From: Ampelocalamus luodianensis
Taxonomy: Eukaryota > Streptophyta > Magnoliopsida > Poales > Poaceae
Assembly (NCBI GenBank): GCA_036346255.1
Contig: CM070620.1
Span: 29,261,609-29,325,608 of the forward strand
Direction of reading: 5' to 3'
Length of the DNA: 64,000 bases
The notes beneath the pieces were generated by a model. It worked only from the letters and a program-made list of their open reading frames with translations, had not been told where the DNA came from and made no database searches. Both the position numbers and the translations under genes were made by a program. This document shows positions 43,246 through 54,871 of this stretch, piece after piece. The number at the start of each line of letters is the position of its first letter. Positions within the stretch are counted from its first letter, which is position 1.

Positions 43246-45012
43246 GCATCCATACTTGCAAGTTGAAAATGTTTGAAAAGTATGCTTCTTTCTTGTCTCA
43301 GCGTAGAGCTTTGATTCGTTTTACCATTCCTTACCATTATATTGCTTGTTTTGCTACAAATTTGTAGCTGAAGTATGATTCTCTTCCGTTTTGATGTGAG
43401 TTTTGTGTTTCGCGAGTGTCTTGGAATTAGGGGTTAGATTTTCAGAACTCCACATAGGATGAATTGAATTTCAGTGAAAACTCCATTTTAGGATGATTCC
43501 TTCATCTTGGTCTGGAACCCTGGATCATGAAATGATTGTTGTCCTTAAAAAACAAAAGGAGATTGTTTCGGTTATTAGGGGAGAAACAGGAAAGCCAAGC
43601 TGGATCCGATGTGTCTGCAGCTCATTGGGTAATGGCCATGTTTCAGTGGGCCCCACTGCTTGTCCTGAGTCTTGACCCAAGAAGAACGAAACAAATGAGA
43701 AACTGTATGGTGACTAATCGTCTAATCCTATACGTACCAAACCCACCTACCAGAACCGCCTGATCGATCTCACTCTAGTACAAATCCAGAGTCGATCTGT
43801 CTTGTGATTATTGGGTCAAATTCCTATCCTGGTTTGCAAGCTTGGCATCCTGGGCTCCTCTGTAAATCGATTTCATGTGAAAGTGAAACGCACGAACTGA
43901 AAACATGACTAACCTGGTTGCTGACAAACACATAAGGTAAGGATTATTACTAACCAATAGTTGCTATTTTACATGGTCGATACGAGATCGACTTTATTGT
44001 ATTACAACGTTATTATAGCAGTGGAGAATTTTCTCCACCATTACCAAGAGTATCTACATCCCTCTGTATCATTATATTTATATCCGACTCTTTGATGTAT
44101 CTACTTGTAGATAGAAGATATGTAAAAATAAAGGGAAAAAATAGGTCCACAAAGATAGTCGTGGAGGAAACAGCAAAACCCTGTTATTTTCTAAGCGACA
44201 GGCAACATAGAAGTTTGGCAGATTGGCATTGTCAGTAGAATGTGGCTCTTTTTCTTCCATATCATCTGGGCCATAACTGCTGTTTGATTATAAATCTAAG
44301 GCTTGAAATTTCTGTGCCTTAATCTTCTTGCATTCAAATTTTGATCAGGTAGAATGCAAGGTTAGCTTGTTAGCAAATGAAGGTCACATCTTTGGCGGCT
44401 ATCCAACATTTCTGAATGGTTAGCTTCTTTTTTCTATAGTGGAAACATGGCTTCTTAGCACTCGATCGTATTGTTCGAAAAAAGTACCTTCCACTTCTTA
44501 GGGAACCCACGATTACAATATAGATAATGAGACGTATGACTCAATATATGACTTGGGATAGTTCAGACAAAAAGTGTGTATACAAACATACATGTTAGCG
44601 TCACTGACATTTTATATTTTGTCCTCCGTGTTTTTTCCAAACCACTCTGGAATTTCTCAAAATTCCAATTTGATGACCATTAATCAAACAAGCAAAAATA
44701 TATAGTATGTCTGTATGTGGAAACATGATCTGATCCAAAGGTAGCCCAATCAGATGGTTGTTGAGCAATTGGCATGTGGGTAGAAGAGCAAGCATCTGCC
44801 AACCTTGTGAGCTCCTCATGGTTCGGAATTTTAAGATCCACGAATGAGTGGATGCGTTGTTGTCATTATTCATGCCCATCCAAGTCTCCATCTCATCCAT
44901 TCTAGCAAGTGGCAACTTATGGTGAACAAGGTTTCAGTTCTAATACATCATGGGCCTACACTGTTGGTTAGTATTGAAAAAATTGAAGTTCTATTGCACA
45001 TAGATATTAAAA
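43246..45012. other. No gene recognised downstream of the orphan leader
   Basis: Short open frames only (for example plus 43493-43675, minus 44601-44915) without domain motifs. Sequence composition is less AT-rich around 43480-43880 than its flanks. Confidence 0.35.
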
Positions 45013-45943
45013 GAGTAAATTGCATCACAGGTACATAAACTTGCAAGTTGGGTGCAACTAGGTCAATGAACTATGAAACCATGCATCTATGTCAATGAAC
45101 TTGTTAAACCGAGAGAGAGTACAAAGGTGGTTTTGCATGGTTGATGTGGCTGCCATGTGCAACTAGATGTGATGTGCCATTGAGCTGACAATTCCTCTCC
45201 CTTTTTCTCACCCTCTAGCATAATACAAATTATGTGACAACATTTAGATAGATATACCTAAAATATTTCTTCCATAGAAAAAGAAAATACCGTTGTTGAT
45301 AAAATAAGTGCTTCTAAAGATTTGCACCAACCATCAAGAATGGATACAAATGTTTAACGGCTTTGACAAATAATTATTCTCAAATAGCAGCGTACAAAAA
45401 ATAGAAGTTAGGCAGGGATAGAAAACTCATTCCCGGGTTGGATCCCGGCCCCCCTCCGGTAACGGTAACCGGACCGGTTACCGGTCAAACCGGATTTTGT
45501 TCGGCCAAAATTTGTTCAAATTTGATTAAAATTCATTCAAAATCTGAAAATTTGATTTTGGATTTGAAAAACCGCCAGGATCTCATTTCCCAGCCACCCT
45601 CCGGTAGGCAGTTACCGGCCGGTAACCGTCGGTTTTTTTTTCCCTAGGCAGAAATATATGAAAGGAAAACTAGCACAACAAAACTTTCAAGAAAATTTAG
45701 GTTCACTGTTCACACCAAAATAAAATGATTTAATAGCCCAACTTAATTGCAAAAGAGAGAGAAACTATGAAAAAAAAAAGAGAGAAGAATTGCCGCATCA
45801 TTGGCACATCAGCATCTAATCCCACATGGCAGCCATGCCAACCATACAAAACCACCTTTTGACGTCTCTTGCTCGGTTTAACAAGTTCATTGATTTAGAT
45901 GCACCCATCTCACAAGTTCATATACCTATGATGCAATTTACCC
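45013..45943. mobile_element. TIR element with inverted repeats of about 170-200 bp
   Basis: The left end (GTAAATTGCATCACAGGTA, CATAAACTTGCAAGTTGGG, AACTTGTTAAACCGAG, GGTGGTTTTGCATGG, TGGCTGCCATGTG) is mirrored at the right end (CACATGGCAGCCATGCCA, CCATACAAAACCACC, CTCGGTTTAACAAGTT, CATATACCTATGATGCAATT). Long TIRs with no coding suggest a non-autonomous Mutator-like element. A clear 9-bp target duplication was not found. A hAT-like insertion appears to lie inside (about 45420-45650). Confidence 0.75.
45420..45650. mobile_element. hAT-like MITE relative (GGTAACCGG family)
   Basis: Begins near CAGGGATAGAAAACTC and is rich in GGTAACCGG/CCGGTTACCG words with an AT-rich middle (TTGATTAAAATTCATTCAAA). 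It resembles the two elements at 58340-58583 and 58640-58875. The right end and target duplication are unclear. Confidence 0.5.
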
Positions 45944-46464
45944 ATCAAAATTACACAGGAGCTCCCTCGCAAAAAAAAAAAGTGAAGAGCTAAGAACAAG
46001 ACACCGATGGGTAAATAAAGAATTAAGAAAAAGAAAACAATACTTCTAATCTAAAAGGAAATTATTAGCACTTGCTTTTAGGACTCTCGGTACTTACATA
46101 CTCGCATATGCTTTATGATATAATATGAGAAAAATCCCCTACATGCTATTAAGAGTTGTTCGGATTTTTTTGATGCCACTGAAAAATGTTTGATATGACA
46201 CTGAGTTTCTTGTTTGTTCCACTCCGTGCCACGTCTGTCACCTACCCGTGAGTTGGCTGTTAAGTCACAGTGAAAAAGATCATATTGCCCTTCATCTTCG
46301 TCTTCTAGCTGCTTCTCTTCTCTTGCCCCACTGAAGCAGCCCAAAAACCCACATCCCCTCAACCCGCCGCTGGCTGCGCAGATTGGCAACAAAGCCACCT
46401 CTGTGGAGGAGGGAGAGTGACCCCACCGCACACGCCAGGTGACGTCACTGGAGTTGGAGGAGCA

Positions 46465-47224
46465 CAGAGCTGGCCAAATGGGCGGCCCGGCCCATTCTGG
46501 CCTGGCCCATTCTGGCCCAGCTACTATTCGTGCTGGGCCAGGCCGGTCCACGGGCCAGGGTGACGGCCCAGGCACGGCCCATCGCCCTTTCGTGCCGTGC
46601 CGAGCCGACACGGCCTGTTTAGCCCATTTGGACCGATTGAATGAAAAAAATAAAAACAAAAAAATCCAGAAAAATATGTAGAATTCAAAAGTAGACATGA
46701 AAATTGAAAAAAATGAGACAACCATATTGAAAATATAATAGAATTTTATTAATGTTCAAATAGCTAGCTCGTTAAAACATTTGTCATTTAGCTCATAAGA
46801 CATGAAAAATTGAAAAACAATCCTAGAAAAAAATATATATTTAAAAAAACCGAAATAAATTTATATATACTTATAAAATGAACTATATAAAATTTAAAAA
46901 ATACAAAATAAAACCATATAAGTATTAAAAATGAAAAGAAACTTATATAAATATTAATAAATAAAAATAAAATTATATACGTATATTAAAACAGAGTCGT
47001 GCCTAATGGGCCGTGCCGTGCCTGGGTCGTGTTGGGCTGGGCCTAGCACTATTCATGCCGTGCCGTGACGGCCCATCGTCTTTGGTCTTTGGTCGAGCCG
47101 ACCCAGAGCTATCGTCTTTGTCTTGCCCCGCCCATAAATAGTATCGTCTCGTGCCGGCCCGGTCGAGCCAGCGATGTCGGGCCTCGTGCCAGCCCACCAG
47201 GCACGGCTCGTTTGGCCAGCTCTA
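46465..47224. mobile_element. Non-autonomous hAT element (GAGCTGGCC termini)
   Basis: Termini are CAGAGCTGGCCAAATGGGC at the left and, inverted, TAGAGCTGGCCAAACGAGC at the right. Flanking 8-mers GAGGAGCA (46457-46464) and AAGGAGCA (47225-47232) match at 7 of 8. Subterminal parts are packed with GGCCCA, GTGCCGTGCC and CGGCCC words. The centre (46630-46990) is AT-rich. Inserted in the left arm of the PMD-carrying MULE. No coding capacity. Confidence 0.85.
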
Positions 47225-48026
47225 AAGGAGCACAACAACCATCTCTATCTTGTCTCTTCTTGTCACTATCGCCCCACTTTTCGCTTGCGCTCCAGGTCCG
47301 TCTCTGGCATCGGTAAGTTGCGCTGCCGCTCCTCCCCTAACTCTGCTTCCTCTAGGAATTTCTCGCCATACTCGCTCTCTACCCAAAATTGATCCTCCAC
47401 CAACCTCCACAACCTCATTCCTCTGCTCCAACTCTATCTAGAACACCCGCCGTCCACGTTGCCAGGCCATTGACGTCCACCTCCGTCCAAACTGAATACA
47501 CAGATAGCTCCACCATGGCCCACTAATGCTTAGAGGCCCCTCCTTTCAAATGCATTGTTGTTGGAGACCCATCGCCATTGAACTCGCTGGCCACATTGCG
47601 CCGCCACAGTCGCCAAGCCGCTTCTACCATCCTCTGGCAACGCCATCACCGTCACGAGAACCACCTTAACTCCCATATGCTCCTCGACCACTCGCTTGAC
47701 TAGATTCGCCGTCGGAACCATCGCCGCCAGCCTCCCTTGTTTTGGATCTACCGTGGCGGTGGGTGTCGACCTGCGCCACCGCGTCGGCCGAGCGATGTCG
47801 CAACCTCGCCTTCGCCTCCGCGCGACCCACTCCGCCTCGCCTCTGCCTCCGCCTCCACCTCCCACGGCGGCACTACCTCCTCCCCACCTCCCACACCGGA
47901 CATGAGGAAGAGAAAAAGAAAGGGGTAGAAATGAAGAAGAGAGGGTTCTTGAGAATTGTTTTTTAAAATAATATTTTTTAAAAGATATTTATAGCCAACC
48001 CAAAAAATTAGAAAAATAACTCCCTT

Positions 48027-48165
48027 TCACCAGTTCAACTAGCGACAGGTATCTATCGCCAGTTGAACTGGCGACAGAGACTCTGTCGCCGGTTTAGCTA
48101 CCTATCACCATTTGAACTGACGACAGGAGGCTGTCGTCACTCAGTTGAACTGGCGATAGGTAGTT
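48027..48165. repeat. Cluster of CTGTCGCCAGTT-type palindromes, left side
   Basis: Arms CTGTCGCCAGTT and AACTGGCGACAG (with TATCGCC or GTCGTC variants) recur about four times, each a near-palindrome of about 24-26 bases. A further copy lies at about 48405-48465 and a related group at 53246-53335 near the other end of the MULE. Confidence 0.85.
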
Positions 48166-48639
48166 AAAACCCTAAATTGATTTGTCTACTTGTGATTTTC
48201 ATAGGTTTTGAACGGTACAAAATCTGTTAGACTCGCAATAACATTTTATGATCGTCGTATGTTGTTCTAGTACGGTGAATTTCTGAAGAATTTTGCGAGG
48301 ACGATTGAGATATCAATGATTCGTAAGTAGGAAGGTAAGTGAAATTGCGATGCGTCTGGGAATTCGTAAACTTGCTCATGTACATGCACAACATATTATT
48401 GCTACCTGTTGCTATTTCAACTAGCAACAGGGAGATGTCGTCAGTTCAACTGGCGACAGGACTCTATGCTAGAGAATTCACACACGGTGCACAATATTGG
48501 AGAAATGATGCAACGATAACAACACAAATGTTGATCCGACAAGAGGGGTTACATGGCACGCAGGCTAAGGAACTAAGGACGATACACACATGCCTTTAGG
48601 GAATTAGAAATACATGGGACATATGGACGAAGAGGGTCG

Positions 48640-50270
48640 GACTATTGCGTGGACCAGGACCATGTACCCTTCCTTGCGAGCTCGGCGTTGTACTCCTCGC
48701 CAGCCACCTTGGCCTCGGCTGCCATGGTCTCGGCCATTATTTCCCTCTTTTTCTCGCACTCCCTCTCGTGAGTCTCGCGCTCCATGCAAGCATATCTCAA
48801 GATGGGCCTGCGTCTTTCACTAGATACGCTGGTTGTGCTCTTCGGTGCGACGCTCCTCCTCCCTCCTCTCGCGGTCCCTGTTGGCATCCCACTCCTCGCG
48901 GTCGAGAGTCCACTGGTCGTGTGGGTGGATCTCTAGGTCGATCAACTTGTGGTAGCCACATAGCGGATCCGGAGACTACGGGTAGATGAGAGAGGTTGTT
49001 AGTGCGGACTTTGAAAGAGAAATGGTAAGGAAACATAGTGTTGCTGCCCTTACCGGCTACCGATAGCGGCTTGTGTCCCAACGGCGGTCAGAATAGTCAC
49101 TGGAGTAGTTCGCGCAACCCCAGCAACGCATGCCCAGCCTTAGCCGATGCTTGGACTTGAAAAACTTGCATCTATCCCTGCACCAATAGAGAGGCGGCAT
49201 CTCCCCCTCGAGCGGGTGTTGCGGCGAACACTAGGTTGGGATGTTGTGGTAGGGGTTGATGCTACAGGGGGCGTCGTCATTGCGGGGAGGTGGCCTCCTG
49301 GCATGCTCCCTTTGTTCCTCCTGGGCTGCATACTCCCTTTGCATTCCGCACACCTCCTCCCAGCGCTTGTCCATATGAGTGAGATTGTGTTGAAGTCTGA
49401 ATGCAGGAGAACCCGACGTGGAAGGAGTAGTACTTATATACCTAGACGGTGCTGCTTACGCGACTGAATTGTAATTCGGTTGAGGGAAATTCTCGTCCGC
49501 GAGGCATCGGCCCTAACTCGTTGGGTCACGTCGCTGCGCAAAGCTGACTCGATGTCATTGAACATACATGCATTGTACAAATAAGTACACATAACAATGC
49601 AAAAGTGGTCACGGTTTTCAAGCAAAAAAGAGATATCGAAACTAGCATAATAATAGTTGTACATAAATTAATATTTATATGGCATGAATGATATTTGGAG
49701 GAACAAATATCTACTGGTGGCCCCTCTTGGGGCGCATCCCGCGTGTCGCCCCTAGCCTAGCCCAGCAATGGTCCGAGTACGTCAAAGGATCAGGCTGCCT
49801 GACTGACGCGAGTAGCCTAAGGTGGTGTCACGAGGGGGTTTCCTGCGTTAGTTGGGTCGATCCCGGTGCACCATGCAGCTGCGAAGCCTCCAAGGAGAAC
49901 TGGGTGTCACGCGGGTCCATGAAGAAGTCCTCGAGGGGTGCCGATAGGTCTGCCTCGTCGTGCGACAATGAATCGTCCTCCCAAGACGTTCCTATGAAGT
50001 ATTACGTTACAAACGTAATCATGGCGAAAACCGCGAAAAAGGATGTTACGCAAGCAAGCAAGGTGGTCATACCTGTTGGGCCAAAGATGTGCCCCAACGA
50101 CGCCACATACTCCCGCCCCACGTACGGTTGGAGCTCAGGACTTGCAAGAGAAGATTGCCGTTAGTAACTTGTGCGGTTCGAAATAAAGAAGCGAAAGTAA
50201 ATGTCTCATGCTCACCTCCAAAATGTCCCGTGGTGCTCTCACCTCGGTGCCACGACAACCCGCCCGCCAT
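48640..50270 (-). pseudogene. Region downstream of the PMD gene, probable C-terminal exons
   Basis: Minus-strand fragments lie in line with the PMD gene. At 49080-49140 is a Cys-containing piece (RLGMRCWGCANYSSDYSDRR). At 49140-49331 is a Ser/Thr/Pro-rich piece (MPGGHLPAMTTPPVAS...). At 48642-48887 is a highly charged helix (MERETHERECEKKREIM, AETMAAEAKVAGEEYNAELA). Frames change between pieces, consistent with introns or decay. Basic/acidic helices and a low-complexity linker are common after PMD domains in transposon proteins. Exon joins could not be settled. Confidence 0.45.
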
Positions 50271-50525
50271 GTCCGGGGCAGAAGCCCGTGGCCGTGAACT
50301 ACCTCGGCTGACCCCTCGTCCTCACGCTGGGCGGTCCACCGGGTCCCTCGGTGTGCGACAAGTTGCGATCTGGATGCCTCGTCTTGTGGCCTCCCTGATC
50401 CGCTGCAGGACCCCTCTAGTGTCCCCCAACATCATGTGCTACGCGGAGTCTGCCAGCTCAAGAGTATCTCGGTGTAGATCCGTCTGCACAAGTAATGAAC
50501 AACTTGGAAACATAAATCTGGCAAA

Positions 50526-52401
50526 TTAAATATGAATTAAGGATCGTTCAATACGTATGAAGCGGTGGAAAGCAGAGTTCGGCTGGGTGGGGTACGTGTC
50601 GGATGTCATAGCCTCATGTCGTGGTGGGTCGACCACGACCCGGACGCAGCGAAGCCTCGTCCGACTAGCGCACCACTCCATGTACTTTTCGTACATCTCG
50701 GGGTCGTAGGGATCATCCCCACACTGGTGGGGTCGTCGCGCGCGCCACTCCAACCCTCAACCCAAGGGGACATTCTGTCCAACCAAGACATTGTACCACA
50801 AACTCCCTTCCTAGTGTACCTGTGGACGGCAAGACAATTATTTGGCCAGCATGTAACACACATTGTACGAAAAGAAGTAAAGAGTGAACTTACGCGTGAA
50901 TGTGCGCCGGCACCCACATCCCCCCCTACAAGGGGCTAGGACCTTCTGTCGTAGACCGAACTGGCGTATGACCCGCTGCACCTAGTACTCCTCCACGAAG
51001 ACATCAAGCACCAAGGCCCTCTGCGTGTACTAGTACACGTAGTCTCACGTGCACAGGATCGACAGTCCACCGGGCAAGCGCGTGCGTTCACCCTCTCCTG
51101 AGTGTTCGGTGTCCAGATGACGCGGTCATCGGTCAGCTGATCGAACATCGCAACGTACTCTGGGTAGGACTCCTGCAAAGTGATAGGCGTGTAGGTGACC
51201 TGTGCAATAGAACACTGCAAACTTAGCACAAAAAATTGTGATTACAATACGAAAAATAATAAATGATCATGAAACTAACCCGTCGGGGGCACCACACCGT
51301 GCCCATGGTCGGTCGGTCCACGTCGTCGCCCTCGGCATACAAGCTGACGCGTACTCTCTTAAGTCTAGCTGTGGTCGTCCGATCTGGAAGCGCTCCAAAG
51401 ACCACAGTTGCAAAAGTAGCGGGCATCCGGAGAGGATGGAGCTGTCCTGGGCACGGTGGCATGCATCGCACAGAGCACGATACGTCACACACAGCACGGT
51501 CGGACCCCAGGCATAGGAGGGGATCTCGTCCACCGGCAAGTTCGCCAGCTCACGTGCGTACCGGACGTAATGCTTGTCGACGCTATCGCCATGGGACCCC
51601 AAGAACATGACCCACCCGAACAACCACAGTAGGTAGGCCTCGAAGTGCCTCCTAACAATAACATCGCCTACGTTCTGCGCCATACACTCGGGATGCAAGA
51701 AGATACGTACACGTCAGCAAGGTGAACATACGAATTGATGCGAGAGAACTATAGTTACAAAGACTTACGTAGAACTGGCAGATCCACCTCAACGTCGGCC
51801 CGTGTGGGCTACTGAACTCCGTGTACCCGTTGCCCAACGGCAGCACATCGTGGAACCTCGCTAGGAGGTCCATGCGTCACATGGCCGGGATGTCGTATGC
51901 CACCATGGGGGAGCCTGTGCAAGGCAACCCGGTCAAGAAGCCCACGTCCTGCAGCGTCGGCGCCATCTCCCCGCACGGAAGGTGGAACGTATGCGTCTGT
52001 GGCCTCCAGCGGTCAACCAGTGTCGTTAGTAGGGTCCAGTCGTATGGAAAACGCCTGGACATACGACTAGGACCGCGGTCCTGGTCGTCCTCCCACGTCA
52101 CCTCCACCATCCTCGCTAGTGGAAGGAGACCTGCCGCTCTTAACCTACGTCAAAACGATTAATAACAAACGTGACTACACACAAAGTAGTCAGACCGTGA
52201 TTGAGTGCATGAATGTCAGAACTACACGTACCTCAGAACCTAGTCTGGGTGTAGTCTCCATGCCCTAATGGACATGCGTAGCCACAATGCGCCAAGCTCA
52301 ATCGGCACCTCGCCCTCCGGGGGGAGCATGGTATTCAGGCGGCTACGGTGATACGCGTCAACCACCGAGTCAAGCAACTCGTAATGGTCTGCGTCCGCCA
52401 T
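50526..52401 (-). pseudogene. Plant mobile domain (PMD) gene in a MULE
   Basis: Exon 1 (52232-52401) starts MADADHYELLDSVVDAYHRS. Exon 2 (51769-52144) gives RFPYDWTLLTTLVDRW, RPQTHTFHLPCGEMAPTLQD, VGFLTGLPCTG. Exon 3 (about 51281-51684) gives RRHFEAYLLWLFGWVMF, YAWGPTVLCVTYRALC and LLLQLWSLERFQIGRP. Later pieces run to about 50526. These are the core motifs of the PMD family (PF10536), which includes host proteins such as MAIN/MAIL1 and many transposon copies. In-frame stops occur at the end of exon 1 (TAG after RLHPD) and after DIPAM in exon 2 (TGA), so this copy is probably dead unless a start after the stops is used. Introns have GT/AG ends. Function in transposons is unknown. Confidence 0.88.
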
Positions 52402-53245
52402 ACCTGAAAATGCAGAAATAAATAAAGTTCATAATTTTTTTCATGTATCTTTACATAGCCTATGTAGCAACTACGGATTTTCTTTACAATTTTAATGCGT
52501 GTCATGCTATTTTTCTAGTTTAAATGGTATTTTTGGCACTAACAAAATAATTACCACGCACTACCAAAATAATAACTGCGCACTAACAAAATAATAACCG
52601 CGCACAAATGGGAAGATAAATAATTACTCTACTTAGCTACTCTATACATTTTTTTACAGATTTATCATAGGCATCTTCCTATTTCTGCAGATTTATCCTA
52701 AATCGTTCGAGTGCTGCAACATTTATAACATGTGCACGACGAATTACATAATTTGACTATTTCTGCAATTATTATCATTGCTCTTCCGACCCTACTCAAC
52801 TACTCTGGATTTTATTTATAATTTTAAAATGTGTCATATAATTTTTGTAGTTTAAAAGAGAATTCCTACATTAATAATATAATTACCGCACACAAATGGG
52901 GAGCAAAATAAAGCTAAGATTATTATGATTCCGGCATTGCGCTTTGACTACCGGCTACACAACTCAAAATATGTACTACACAATTTGACGACATTTATCT
53001 AACCTACTCAATTCTATATCGCTATTTTTGTTTGCTAACAGACAAGGTTTTGACATGATGTACCAAGTTTCAAAAAAATATACCTGCAAGATGATCGATC
53101 GGATTCAATGCTCCGACAATCTCTCCTCCGCGATGAACTAGCAGAGCTTCGCTACTTTTCTTCTCTCCCACCCCTTCTCTTTCTTGTTTTTGTTTCTAGA
53201 ATTAAAATGACTTATGGACTGATTTTTTGGGGGTTTTATAGCTGG

Positions 53246-53335
53246 ATACCTATCGCCAGTTCAACTGGCGACAGGAGCACTGTTTAACTTCCTGTCGCGA
53301 GTTAGCTGAACCGACGACAGGGTCCCTGTCGCTAG
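53246..53335. repeat. CTGTCGCCAGTT-type palindromes, right side
   Basis: TATCGCCAGTT and AACTGGCGACAG form one near-palindrome. CTGTCGCGAGTTAGCTGAAC followed by CGACAGGGTCCCTGTCGCT are decayed relatives. Placed symmetrically to the cluster at 48027-48165 with respect to the MULE ends. Confidence 0.8.
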
Positions 53336-53695
53336 TTGGAGTTATTTTTGTAATTTTTTGGACCGACTAATTATTTTTGTAAATATCTTTTTAAAAAAAT
53401 ATTATTTTAAAAAATTTCGGGTTCTTAACATGTGGGACTAGGGGCAATTTGGGCCTATTGATAAAAATCTGACATCCTAATGGGGGTTAACGGTGACTCG
53501 GGCTAACAGAGGTGATGGGAGTAGCATAGGACACAAACTTAAAACTCAGTAGCATAAAAGGAATCATAACTTTTTCAGTGGCATAAAAGGGATCCGGACA
53601 GCTTTCGGTGACATACAAAATTTTTCTCATATAATATACAAAAATTCTTAAATAGAGTACATATCATTTTTGTTTCGTTCGCGAAGTTGGGCTAA

Positions 53696-54142
53696 GAGCA
53701 TCTACAACAGTCCACGTCACTTGTTACTAAGGGGTTGCCATATCAGCATTTAGGTGATGTTGAGGAGAGAATGTGATAAGAGAAGATGAGATCGTTTCTA
53801 GATGTGTTAATACCAAGACACAAAAAATAACCAAATACTCTATTAGAAACTTACTTGTTACTTAAAAACACGTTTTGTGGGTCTTACTGTCTCCCAATAA
53901 AATATCCACCGGATTACTTGTGCAGCATAACTTCGTTATTGATATGATAAATGAGCCAAAACATGTAGGCCACAAAGTTGTACTTTATTATTAATCATCA
54001 AGAATCATGCACACTTGTAGCAATTAAAGTCTTAGACACAAGCTCAAAAAACAATCTATTGGAAGACTTGTTTCTTTTTATTAGATTGAGTACTTTCTCT
54101 ACTCTTAGTAACAAACTAAGAAATAAACTATTGTAGATGCTT
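53696..54142. mobile_element. MITE with GAGCATCTACAA termini
   Basis: The left end GAGCATCTACAACAGT is mirrored by ACTATTGTAGATGCTT at the right. TTGTTACTAAGG near the left and TTAGTAACAAACTAAG near the right extend the inverted repeat imperfectly to about 40 bp. The interior is AT-rich and non-coding. Target duplication not resolved. GAGCATCT(A/C)CAA termini are common in grass MITEs; superfamily left open. Confidence 0.7.
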
Positions 54143-54871
54143 TTTACATGAAAACATTGAAAAATGTGCATTCCAAAAAAATATCATCTGGGACGATGAT
54201 GTATTGGTGACTGCGGATGCATCAGTCTAAGCTGAAGTTTGGTAGGCCAGGATGGCTGCTAAATTGTGTGTGACGCGGGATAACTTAACTCGGTGGAGAT
54301 GTCTCCTGTGTACACGTAGCGGTTTGGCAAGCCATCAGCTGCACTAGAAATATCCATTTCGAGCTTCCCGAAGCAAATTCCACCTGTCTGGCTGTTGGGA
54401 CCCACTGGTAGTGGAGTGGGCCCAGCTGCATGAGATGCTTGTACTTCGTTGTCAGGTCCTTGGTGGGCCCTCTCTTCCTGGGCCACATCTGCCCGTCCAT
54501 TTCTGGATGTTCGGTCTTCGGATCTAATGCTGAGCATTGCATTTTTTTTCTTCATTTTTTAAGGAGCATACGAGATGAGCATTAATGCTTTGATTTCGCT
54601 TTCTCATTTACCTACTTATAAAAAAAAAGCATGAATTCATTTTCCCAAAACAAAACCAAACTAAAATTGAACTTTTCTAAACTGCATCCAAATTAGTTAG
54701 CCTTTTTCGATTTGTGTAAACGTCTTGACCCAACAATTTATTCCCATTGAAATAACTGATGCGATCTTAATTATTTCCTACTTAATTTCCTTTTTTTTTT
54801 TTTTGGATTTTACTACTTCATTGCAGAGAAGCAAGCAAAGCAAAGCAAGCTTAGACCGAGAAGAAGGCAAA
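54143..54871 (+). other. Region upstream of the CLC gene
   Basis: Contains a GC-richer block (54250-54540) with no recognised protein, then an AT-rich stretch and a T-run (54791-54805). The A/G-rich leader AAGCAAGCAAAGCAAAGCAAGC (about 54830-54850) precedes the start codon context AAAATGG. Promoter elements were not pinned down. Confidence 0.4.

Larger units (their letters stand above)
46127..53628 (-). mobile_element. 7.5 kb MULE carrying a plant mobile domain gene
   Basis: A perfect 9-bp target duplication ATATAATAT flanks it (46118-46126 and 53629-53637). Termini are inverted: GAGAAAAAT at the left and ATTTTTCTC at the right. Longer inverted similarity continues inward (ATGCCACTGAAAAA near 46176 against its inverse near 53575; a TTTTTTAAAATAATATTTTT stretch near 47960 against its inverse near 53390). 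The left inverted region is interrupted by about 1.65 kb (46290-47937) that includes a hAT element. Coding is on the minus strand: a PMD gene (50526-52401) and a charged tail region (48640-50270). No transposase motif was seen. The 9-bp duplication and termini fit Mutator-like elements. Confidence 0.88.

Noticed and set aside
43246..44900. A pri-miRNA after the orphan leader
   Set aside because: Looked for the common conserved plant miRNA sequences (miR156 to miR172, 319, 390 to 399, 408, 528) and saw none.
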